A stretch of DNA of 64,000 nucleotides from Oenanthe sinensis (taxonomy: Eukaryota; Streptophyta; Magnoliopsida; Apiales; Apiaceae). Every line of letters starts with the position of its first letter. Position 1 is the stretch's first letter. The position numbers were made by a program, and so were the translations under genes. This document shows, piece after piece, positions 34,889 to 44,815 of the stretch. A model generated the notes under the pieces. That model ran no database searches, was not told the origin of the DNA, and worked only from the letters and a program-made list of their open reading frames with translations. Where the stretch lies: the NCBI GenBank assembly GCA_028671895.1, contig CM053794.1, positions 38,828,501 through 38,892,500 on the forward strand, in the 5' to 3' direction.

Positions 34889-37800
34889 ATGGAGAAATTG
34901 AGCGAGCAAGATTTAAAATATCCATACACACGAAGCGGTTCATTTAATTATAACCAATTAGACACCACCGAGTCGCCTCGTTCTTGGAACGGCGAGTTCG
35001 GACTCGGCGGCGTCACCGATCGCCGATTCGCGTTCTCTCGCCAAGCTTCTTTTCTTCACTCTCCGTCATTCGATTTACCTCGCACACCTGTATCTATACT
35101 CCCAAACGAGTCTGTTAGAAAGCCTTTCATTTCTCGAACCGTTTCGAGTATTGATATACCTTCTGTTGATTATTTACATGACGGAATTGATAGTGTTTGG
35201 ACTGAGGATAAGTTGTTTTCTGCCGATTCGGCTTCGTTACCCGATAAAGTCTCGGTCTTGGGGTTTTTGTTGTCGATTTTAAGAGCTGGGAGGTCTGGTA
35301 ATCGGCCTATGAAGAGGTTGTTTGTGTTGATTTCACTAAATGTTGCGTATTCTACCGCTGAGTTGTGCATTGGCCTTGTTACAGGCCGTTTTGGTATGCT
35401 GATTTTTCCATATGTTTTCGTATTGTTTTTCAGTTATTCCATTGGTTAACTGATAGTCTTGTTGTTATTTCAGGTTTAGTTTCCGATGCATTCCATTTGA
35501 CGTTTGGGTGTGGACTATTAACGTTTTCCTTGTTTGCAATGGATGCTTCTCGGAAAAAACCTGATCGAGTCTACACTTATGGGTTAGCCTAAATAAGCCT
35601 TTTGTCCATAAAGAATTTAGTTTTTGTTACTGTGATTGAAAGATTGTTTCACAAAGATTGTTCAGAAGAATAATGCTTAAACTTTTCAAATTGATTCTGT
35701 TTTGTTTCCTTAACGGATTAGAATTGTTTAATACTCCAGGTACAAAAGGCTAGAAGTATTGTCTGCGTTTACTAATGCTGTAAGTATTTACACTTGGGTA
35801 TCATTGTATCTGTTATTCTGTTGGCACTTGGTTTTGGATTTTATATTTCTGTCAATATGCACTCTATTTTGGAGCTACACCCTTTGTATTTACTGTGACA
35901 CTATCAAAACTTATAATTTGTTTGCCACTATAGTACTCACAAATCTGTGTATCTCTCCTAATATTTCTTGGTCCTATATATTAGTTTAACTTTTGGACTT
36001 TTAATGACACTTGTTATAGGAATTTTTACATCTTAGTTGTCTGTTTTTTCCTCTGTTTTATTTTTTGAGCTAACAATAGGTATATTTTGGTTGTGGTGCC
36101 TGTTAGACAGCTGTTTCTTTTGTTTATGTCATTCTCCTTGGCTGTTGAAGCACTTCATGCCTTTATACAAGATGAGTCGGAGCACAAGTGAGTAGTACCG
36201 ATATAGTTAATTGATGTATATTTTGATCTTTTGAATGGCTGGAAATTGTTAAATAACTAATTACTGTAGAGTCCCTTATTATGTAACCTTTTTCACAGTC
36301 ATCACACTGATTTTGTATTCAGTTGCATTATATAGAGCTAATGCGTATGTTTGACGTATACATCTGAAGTTTTTTTCTGCTACCCATAACCCATCATTAT
36401 ATTCGATTATTTGCATGGTCTTATAATTTATTTGTTTCTGGAAAATGGTAGAACTGTACTTATAAGTGGTACCCTTTTTACTAGATGAGTAGTCTTTTAT
36501 CGTAGGCAAAATTTTCACTTGTAAGTAATAGCACTGAATGCAAAATACTGAAATCAGAAACACAAATTGCTACCCGTGATTAATTTGATTAATGTTGTTA
36601 ATTTGAGGTCTAGTTGATGTATAATATACTGTAGTTGAGATTTATGCAGATATGGTGAAGTCATAATATCTTACAATTCATGATGCTTCAAAAGTAATAT
36701 ATATTTTTCAGCGCTTTCTTGTAAAAGTGTAATTCTTGGATAGTTGATACAAATTTGCAATTAAATGTAGCCTAGGGGTTCAGCTGAAATTGCTTGCTTG
36801 GATTTAGTGTCAAGGAAAATTAGAAAAATGTTGTGATGGTGCAGGACAAATAACTCTTGCGTGTATTCATAAAGAAAATATTAGAGATTTAGAGTTACAG
36901 AAATGCGAGTTCAGGAAGTGTTTATGATGCTTTCCTTCTTTTTTTTTTTGCTAAATGTTTATGATGCTTTTCTCTGGGCTTCTTTAGAAAGCTTTTGTTG
37001 AATATGCAGTACACTAACACAATATGCTTTAGGCACTACCTGATTATATCAGCGGTTACAAATCTGTTGGTGAATCTTATTGGGGTTTGGTTCTTTCGAA
37101 ATTATGCTCGTGTTAATCTTGGTAAGCTTCATATTCAGCTTTAAAATATGTTCAACTTGCTATTAGTGTATGAAAAAGAAAACATTGATAAATCAATGTT
37201 TAGCTGCAATCAGGAGGGGGTAACATATGAAACTGGGTTGGGTGGCTTCTTTAGAGATGGGCCAACCGGATAGCTCCTTTACTTTCTTTAAGCTGATTGT
37301 AGCATAAATCATTCATGTTTCGTCTGTTGGCACATAAATACTTATGTTATCTTAAATGCCTTTAAGTAGTTCTTTATTGATCTGTCGGGATCAATAATGT
37401 TTCTCACATTATTGAAGTATTTTCAGAAGAATAATGTTTCTCAATTATTGAAGTATTTTCCTTGTGCAATGTCTGTTTGACAGTCTACAGAAATGCTGAA
37501 GATATGAATCATCACTCAGTTTGCCTGCATGTTCTTGCTGATTCCATTCGCAGGTGTGAAGTTCATATGCTTCTGTGCATATTCTTCTTGACCCTATGAT
37601 CATCTCTCTCTGCCCCTCCCTTCTCCCTTCGCTGTCTCTCTCTAGTCACACAAACATACTCACATATACTACACACACGTGTGCTTTTTAGCTCTCCCAT
37701 ACCATGCTTATTATATGTAGACCCCTTATCTGACTTGCTGTTGTATCGCAGTGCAGGTGTGATCTTAGCATCCTTCTTGTTGACCCTTGGGTAAACACAA

Positions 37801-38513
37801 TATTTACTAGATTTAGTTTTTTTTTAAAATATAGTGCTTATAATTTACTTAACAATACATTGATATATACCAGGGTTGAAAATGCTGAAGTGTTGTGTTT
37901 GGGACTAGTCGCGGTTACAGTATTTATGCTAGTTATGCCACTTTTCAGAACAAGTGGTGGAGTCTTGCTCCAAATGGCACCTCCCAGCATACCGTCATCA
38001 GCCTTGAGTAAATGCCTGAGACAGGTAATACTAATCCCCTCACAACGTCAGGTTGCTGCGCAAGACTATCTTTTGTTAGATTGTGATATTTCATTAATTT
38101 GTTATTATAATAAGAATTTGATGTGTAGGTTAATTCACGTGAAGATGTTTTGGAAGTTAATCAAGCTCGCTTCTGGGAGTTGGTGCCAGGCCATGTTGTT
38201 GGTTCAATCTCAGTCCTGGTAAGTTATATTGCGACATCTACTTGCGCTTGGTTTATCTTTCATATTCTACTTGTGTGTGTTAGTTGCTTGGTTAAATATG
38301 CAAAAAATTAAAAGTTTAATATTGGTCATATTATACTTATGTTATTTGGTTGCGTGGTTAAATATGCAAAAAAGAAAGTTAAAAGTTCAATTTTGGTGGC
38401 GTTTTTGACAGGTGAAGAAAGGTATGGATGAACGGGTTGTACTGGAATATGTGCATCATTTGTACCATGATTTAGGTGTCCAGGACTTGACAGTTCAAAC
38501 TGATTTTACCTGA
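34889..38513 (+). CDS. MTPC2: Cation diffusion facilitator, metal tolerance protein C2/5 type
   Basis: Ten exons: 34889-35393, 35474-35582, 35740-35779, 36111-36187, 37033-37121, 37484-37553, 37752-37790, 37874-38024, 38129-38218 and 38412-38513 (stop TGA). Every intron is GT-AG, phases agree, and the sum of 1272 bp gives 423 aa. The N-terminal 140 residues are soluble and Ser-rich (RRFAFSRQASF, PVSILPNESVRKP), followed by the CDF membrane domain: SDAFHLTFGCGLL, YGYKRLEVLSAFTNA, a segment around VEALHAFIQDESEHKHYL, and MNHHSVCLHVLADSIRS with the HxxxD zinc-site pattern. The cytosolic C-terminal domain (PGHVVGSISV, YHDLGVQDLT) closes it. In Arabidopsis the orthologue (MTP5/MTPc2) works with MTP12 to move Zn into the Golgi; that role is inferred by family. 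The promoter is unusually close to a triplicated poly-C repeat. Confidence 0.95.
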
Positions 38514-39132
38514 GAAGAAAGGTGGATATTATGCATTCTTTTGATATCAAATACATAATTAAAATCTGATTTTCATTTTTAAAGAAGTTGAATATTTTGA
38601 TACAAACCCACTACCAATATTTTAGGAATAGCACGCGGCCCACTTTCTTCTTTTCTTCCTATCAAATTATCTATCATATAAGTATCAGTTAAATATCAGT
38701 TAAGTGTTTTTTTTAAAGCAGTAACACTCCATAACATTCGGTAGCCTATATATTTTATACGTTTCTTTTTTCATTCTTCATTAATACTACTATTATTTTT
38801 AATAAACAAAGATATTAGTTTTGCCGGAAAATTTTATTTTGTATAAATAAATAGTTGGTAAAAGTTTTATTTTTGAAATACTCTTTTTTTTTATCGGTCA
38901 TAAACATTGAAATTCCTTTACATTTTTTAATTACTATTTATAGCTTTCAAAATCAATATTGTGTAAAATAAATAATTTAGCAAATTAAATGGATTGTAAT
39001 TTTTATTGAAAATAATATTTGGCAAATATCATTTTCATAATAAAATATATATTTATATTAAATGGACCAACAATGTACTTCAAAAATATTTTAGAATAAT
39101 AGTTATAAATAACTTTTATAATATTAAAATAT
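38514..39132. other. MTP 3' flank and AT-rich intergenic DNA
   Basis: No gene visible. The outer retrotransposon begins at 39133. Confidence 0.6.
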
Positions 39133-40426
39133 TGTTAGGAATTTAGAGACCCAGAAGTTACAGAGGGGGGTGGTGAATGTATATTTCAAAAATTTTCTTG
39201 CTTTTAGAAATGAACTTTGTTAGAAGCTTGAAGAACTGATGGAATTACGAAAGTGTTTATCAAGACATGTAACAGGAAATAATATAAACACAGATGTAAC
39301 TTTCAATCTAATTTGTATTAGAATGATCTTTGCTACAATCTGAAATTCAGTTTGAATTTCAGCTTCTTGTTCTGGGATTCTTACTATTGTAAAAATATTC
39401 AAGACACTATCAAATGTGGCTGTGCATAAAGTATATAGACAACATGTCCTGTGCACATGCTCACATGAGATAGTTTAGCTAAAACTAGAAATAGACAGAA
39501 ACTGCTTTACATTTGACTAATGACTATTTCTAGCTAACACTGCAGTGACAGTCTGCTCCATTCTGTCTTATCTCATCTATCACTTTTCTTGACTTATCTT
39601 CCCAGCTACATTGTAGACTTGTCTCTATCTGTGCAGGTTTGACTTATCCTGCATAAACAGAGCTGCAACACCATCTGTCTTGTTCTGCAATTCTTCCTTG
39701 AAACTAGCTTCTTTTGCAGTCGAGTACTCTTCTTGAAATTGGTTCGATAAGTCAAGAAGATTGACTTCTCGATCGCATACTTAGCTTGATGACTTGAGTT
39801 CTCGATTGATAAATATCAGTTGATGACTTGAGTTCTCGATTGATAAATATCAGTTGATGACTTGAGTTCTCGATTGATAAATATCACTTGATGACTTCTC
39901 GATCAGATTAGACTTCTCGAATACATGCTTGATATTGACTTCTCGAATGACTCAGCCTTATTACTTCTCGAATGCTCCATTTGCTAGCTTCTCGAATTGT
40001 TTATTTTCACTTCTCGAATGACTCATAATTAACACTTCTCGACTGGATTCAATACTTGACTTGTCGAATGACTGACTTCTCGATCGAGTACTGAGCAGAT
40101 AAAAGTTTTGAGACTTCTTGAAATGTTTCCACAGTTCTGACTTCTCGAATAGCTGACTTCTCGATCAAGTAATTTGCCTTGGTAGAATTCTCAGATAACT
40201 TCTCTTCTTATTTTCTTCACAGTTTTCTTTGTCTGGTTGCATGATTCAACTTGAATCTTCTAACTGACTTTATTTCTGACTTAATTTACAATTAGAAGAT
40301 AAACAGAGAAAATTTCTAGTTACAAATTACACATGAATTACTAAGTCACTAGTCTATTACAGAAGCACAAACTGAGTTACAGCAAGACAGATAGTTAAAT
40401 AGGCTAGGCTTGATTTAAGTCCAACA
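39133..40426 (-). repeat. 3' LTR of the outer Copia element
   Basis: A 1294-bp repeat. On the minus strand it starts TGTTGGACTTAAATC at 40426 and ends TAAATTCCTAACA at 39133. The U3 part (39760-40180) is packed with TTCTCGA motifs and contains three 34-bp tandem units at 39787-39888. Confidence 0.92.
39787..39888. repeat. Three 34-bp tandem units in the LTR
   Basis: Each unit begins TGATGACTTGAGTTCTCGAT and ends AAATATCA(G/C)T. The units are identical except near the end of the third. Confidence 0.9.
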
Positions 40427-40436
40427 ATCTCCCCCA
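40427..40436 (-). other. Polypurine tract of the outer element
   Basis: The minus strand reads TTGGGGGAGAT directly before the 3' LTR start TGTTGG; this purine run primes plus-strand synthesis. Confidence 0.8.
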
Positions 40437-40481
40437 ATTTGGAAAATGGTGAATTTTACAAATTAATACAAGATATCAAGC

Positions 40482-41528
40482 CTACCTATATTGTTGTTGT
40501 TGATGAGCTGTCTGATCATATTTTTCTTTTCTTTCATTTTCTTCCCTGGCCTTGTTTTCTTCAATTGCCTGCAGTATCATTTGTCTGGCCATGATTTCCT
40601 CAATCAGAATTGCATCTTTCAGTAAGTCTGCAGCAATCTGTAGAGTGAGCATTGGATAGTCCTGAACAAGCTTGAGTCTAATTTTGACAGTGACTCCACT
40701 TCTCAGTTTGAATTCAACTCTGTCAGGATCTTTGAACACTCTACTTTTACCCTGTCTTCTCAATTCTTCAGACAACTGCTCTATTCTCTCCTCCTCCTTC
40801 CTTTTCTTCTCAAACATCTCCTCCATGTATCTTACCTTGTCAATCTTTTTCTGATACTTCCTTTCCAAGTACTGAGCCATTTCCATCATTCTCAGCTTGT
40901 TAATCATGCATTTCTTGTCAAACAGGCTAATCACTCTCCTAATGTCATGAGTGGTAGCATCACTGTTGTCATGATGAAATCCTCTTTCTTCTCCATCAAC
41001 ATTAGTAACAAACATCCTCTTGTCTCTGACTTCTACCTTGACAATTCTGTTAGCCTTCCACAGTTTGATCCTCACCTTGTCAGTTTCAGCAATTTCTTGA
41101 ATAGGTCTAATAGGTAGACCTTTATCAGGAACAATGAGTTGTTTTCTCCACTTAGGACATCTTACTAGCAAAGAGCTAGTAAAGTTCGTGAATTTGGTTG
41201 ATGTGGCAGTGTTGACTTTGAGATGTTGGCTTGGCTTCAGTTTCTTTGACTGTTCCTTTTTAATTTCCCTCCTTATCACTCCATGTGCAGTAACTTTCAT
41301 GAACATCCTTCTTGGAGATTTAGTTTTGATGGCAGTTGCAGTTTCAGAAACTGTTGACATCACACTAGTACCCTGAGATTTGGTAGGTGAACTAGAATGA
41401 GTGTCAGCAGCTTGCTGCTTAGAGGAATTTCTTCTTTGATACTGTTTATTGTCCTCAGAGTTGTCTCTTTTCTTCTTGTCTTCATCCTTCCTCTTCTTGT
41501 CTTCTTTCTTTCCTTCCTTCCTTATCAC
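40482..41528 (-). pseudogene. Third coding region of the outer element, C-terminal segment
   Basis: A 348-codon frame starting without an ATG of its own (GTG at 41528) and ending 45 bp before the PPT. It is very rich in Lys and Glu: KKEDKKRKDEDKKKRD at the start, a predicted long coiled coil in the middle (MAQYLERKYQKKIDKVRYMEEM, EERIEQLSEELRRQ), then ALKDAILIEE-like helices and a Gln tail. It continues the upstream segments in another frame; the break lies in a GGAA/GAAA microsatellite near 41505-41520. No membrane segment is visible, so an envelope-like role is not supported by this part. Confidence 0.7.
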
Positions 41529-41567
41529 TCCTGAGCTTTCTCATAACTGCCTTTTGCCTTTCAGCCT

Positions 41568-43328
41568 CTATCTCTTCTCTCCTTTCCTTCTCCCCCTTAG
41601 GGTTGCTATCTTGTCTTTGGAGAAAGGAAGAATGGAGGAATTTCCTGAATCTGCCCTTGAGGTGTGAGCAAAAAGACCTTCAGGCTTCAATTTATCTTCC
41701 ATTGTTCTCAAGGTGCCCTCTACTTTAGCCCTGTGATCCTCTATCTCGGATTGCACACCTTTGGCAAGATAATGATTTGACTGCAGTTGGACTTTAGCAG
41801 CTTCATGAATTGCATCATACATGGCACTTGGAGTGAAGATCTTCTCACAAGAGCCAAGGGAAGTGAGATACTTCTGTCTAGTCCATTCCAAAACATCTTT
41901 CATGCTAACTGCAGATTTACCATCCAGCCAGGCATCCACATTTTCTCCTTCATCATCATCCAAATTTGCATTTTTCTCTTTCAACTCCTCCTGATCCTTT
42001 GCATATTCAAGCATGATTGCAGCATAGTCTTTGTTTGGCAAATGAGAAGTTACAAGCTGCTGAGCAATGTGATAGAATCCCTCCAACTGATCTCCATATA
42101 GCTCCTTTAGTTTCTCATCAGAAAGTGACCCACCAAGAGATGATGGTCCTGAATTCCTGTCATGTTGCACAGGTTCCAGCCATTGTGACAGAGAGTGAGA
42201 GCTAGGGCCACTTGTGACAGTAGTCCCCTCAACATCTATCTCTTCATCCAATTTCTCAGATGATTCGTTAGACACTGGATGGATAGGTGAATTCTCCTGA
42301 GGAGACAGTCTTTGAATGACTGGGGAGTGTCTAGGGGATGCCATTTGCATGGTGTGGAGATCCCCCAGATTACCCAATGTCTGTGAAGACACTTGGCTGT
42401 GACATGCCTGAGTCCCCACAGAGTCTGAAGTAAAAACTTCTGGAACCTCTGTGGTTTTGATGGTGTCATCAGGATATGCCTCAGCATGCATTCCCTCACC
42501 ATCTAAATGAGTGTCCTGAGTGGTGAACAAGGTGTCATGCACCAAGTCACTTGAGTTTGGCTCACCAGAGAAATAGAAATTCTGATGATCAACAACCTCA
42601 TGTGTTTGACTAGACACATTTGGTTGAGAAGAGATTTGAGAGGTGGAAGAAAAGGTGTTAGTAGAATTGAGTATTGGCAACTCCCCCTGAGAAAATGGGG
42701 AAGTTTCAAGAGAAGATCCTACTGGTGCACAGTGTGTCTCTTTTTCAACTAACACTTCTTCAATGACAGGAGTGAATTCCTGCAATGGTGCAGACTCTGT
42801 ACAGGATGGAGTGGGTTGGCTCCCAATTTCAATAGATGCACCTTGATGAGAAAGTGCACCTAGAAGTAGGTTTAATCCCTTGTTTACTTCTACATCCTGT
42901 TGAGAGGATGTAGAGTGGTCTGTTGTGGCCTTTTTATTTTTCTTTCTCCTGGTCAAAGGCTCCACAGGTGACTCATCTGTTTCATTTTCTACAACTGTTT
43001 CTAACATTCTTTTCTTAACAGCTTTCTCCTTCTTCTTCTTTGCAACTACACCCTGTTGAGAGGATGTAGAGGTTGGTTTGCTAACATCTAAGGATTTCAA
43101 AGAAGGGCTAGCAGTTGGGTTGGAGGTCCTTGGGTTAGGTGCATTTAGTTCTTCTGCAACCTTAGGACTCTCTACTGCATCAAGATGACCATATTTAGGC
43201 TGCACTAGTGGATATCCCTCAAATACACTCCTCATGTGAGGTGTGATTATGAGAGGGACATTCACAGTGGTTCTCCTATCCAATGTAGCAAAAAAAAATG
43301 ATTTTTGACATGGATTTGGAGTAGCCAA
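41568..43328 (-). pseudogene. Third coding region of the outer element, middle segment
   Basis: A 586-codon frame with no known domain. Its first 15 or so residues are out of frame; sense continues from the preceding segment at a run of nine A (plus strand, about 43290-43298), where a one-base length change explains the shift. The protein is Ser/Thr/Pro/Gln-rich and looks disordered, with two near-copies of TSTSSQQ/STSSQQDV, followed by a helical C-terminal part (YHIAQQLVTSHLPNKDYAAIMLEY is split here into YHIAQQLV and further helices). It stops at 41568, shortly after a second frame break near 41600, where the sequence reads CTAAGGGGGAGAAG. Confidence 0.7.
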
Positions 43329-44043
43329 TTCTCTGTTTGTTCATCCCAGGCAATTCAATTAAACTAGCATTTTTATCATTGAGAATTAATTGAATAAAGC
43401 GAGGAAAGAAAATTTCATTACCTCTCTTGGGAATTCTGGTTATGAGTTCCCCAAGAACTAGCTTTCCAACATTGAGCTTTTGGTTGTATGCCAATGAGTA
43501 GGCCAGCTTCAAGGCAATTAGGCTTATTTGGTCAAATCCTGTCTTCCTGCAAGTGAATACTCTCAAGATAGTGTCGAACATGAAAGACCACTCCTTCCTC
43601 ATAAACTTCTTGTTTATCTTCCCAAGTTTGAACTTCTTACTTTCTTGGTTCACAGTGTCAGAATACCTAATAATCTCCAGGAAGTCTAGAAGATCATCTT
43701 CAGTTGGTTCCTCATTAAACTCTTCAGTTGAAATTTCCAAGCTTTTGTTCACATCATTTTCATCAAAACTAATGTCCTTTCCTTGGATTTTGCAAGTAAC
43801 AACCACTTTCGAGCTCCCATTCTCCAAGGCTATGTTTTCCCAATCTGCAGTTGCCCAAAACTGCTCAAGAATGTCCAGGTATAGAGTGGGGTTTGCCAAT
43901 AGAGCTTCTTTTAGGTAGGAATCGATGAGAAACCTAGTGAAACATTTGTACTGGGGTTTAGCATCTGCATCTCTGGATATCGCTAAGAAATTGGTTTCTG
44001 GAATGACAAAAACTTCGGTTGAAACTGAGCTTGAGGACGTCAT
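43276..44043 (-). CDS. Third coding region of the outer element, N-terminal segment
   Basis: A 255-codon frame with a good ATG start at 44043, about 770 bp after the pol stop and in the same orientation. It reads MTSSSSVSTEVFVIP, then a globular mixed alpha/beta region with FTRFLIDSYLKEALLANP, LEQFWATADW, KGKDISFDENDV and RKEWSFMFDTILRVF. Similar FW-containing N-terminal domains occur in ORFs placed after pol in plant Sireviruses; their function is unknown to me. The last residues (FFCYIG) are out of frame after the A9 run, so this is the front of a longer protein of about 1190 codons now split into three. No signal peptide or membrane helix. Confidence 0.7.
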   Translation of the reverse strand: MTSSSSVSTEVFVIPETNFLAISRDADAKPQYKCFTRFLIDSYLKEALLANPTLYLDILEQFWATADWENIALENGSSKVVVTCKIQGKDISFDENDVNKSLEISTEEFNEEPTEDDLLDFLEIIRYSDTVNQESKKFKLGKINKKFMRKEWSFMFDTILRVFTCRKTGFDQISLIALKLAYSLAYNQKLNVGKLVLGELITRIPKRGNEIFFPRFIQLILNDKNASLIELPGMNKQRIGYSKSMSKIIFFCYIG

Positions 44044-44815
44044 TGAATCAGTGTATAGAAATAGAGAAAGGAAGAAGCGAAGGTTTTAGAGAGAAAGAGA
44101 GAAAGTAAGAGTTAAAGATGAACAGTTGGAATGCAGGGATTTCTTTGAGTTTGTAGTTAAGCGTAGAAATGAAATGTTAGATCTACTTTGCTATTTAAAT
44201 GATACAGACAACTCGACTAGAATAGTAATCGATTTTAGTGATCGAGAACTCCAAAGCTGTTTTAGTAGAGGACTGTCAGAATTCAGTCGAGAATTAAGAC
44301 AATCGAGAACTCCAAAAAAAAACTTGTTCGAGAACTCACAAGATTGAATGATTCGAGAACTCACAACATCAACAATTCGAGAACTCACAGAATGAACGAT
44401 TCGAGAACTCACAGAATGAACGATTCGAGAACTCACAGAATTGAACTGTTTAGTCGAGAAGTCAGTAAGGATGGCAACTTGACTACAAACTCCAGTTTTT
44501 TTAAAAAATTATTCCATTCTCACTTAGAAAACAGAATAATAATTTACAGACTTCATTTCTTAGATAAATAAAATCCATTTATTCATCTTAAAAAGAGAAA
44601 TGTGTCTGATAGATATTCCTTAATTTTTAATTATCACACTTGTTATTTAATAAAGCACAAGTATAATAAAAAAACATTTGTTAATAATATGTACAACAAT
44701 ATGACTGACATATTTATAAACATATACCAGTTTTGTTTCACTTAGATAAATCATTTGAATTCATGTCTGTGAAACAATTGTTGTAACAGTTGAAAAGATA
44801 TATTTATTTGGCCAC
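44044..44815 (-). promoter_or_regulatory. Spacer between pol and third coding region with TTCTCGA array
   Basis: A 770-bp spacer. At 44240-44463 the plus strand has nine TCGAGAA motifs, five of them in a near-tandem unit (GATTCGAGAACTCACA, 20-24 bp spacing). The array lies 200-420 bp upstream of the start of the third coding region. The same heptamer is amplified in the LTR U3. A role as internal promoter is inference. Confidence 0.5.

Noticed and set aside
39900..40030. True three-unit heat-shock element in the outer LTR
   Set aside because: TTCTCGAA supplies two units in the right spacing, but I found no correctly phased third unit, so a functional site is only a hypothesis.
39133..40426. 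Outer element's LTRs as a solo LTR or as LTRs of the nested element
   Set aside because: The left LTR aligns to two pieces (50602-50879 and 63706 onward) separated exactly by the nested element and its ACACT duplication, so it belongs to the outer element.
43553..43918. 121-codon plus-strand frame
   Set aside because: Antisense shadow of the third coding region of the outer element.
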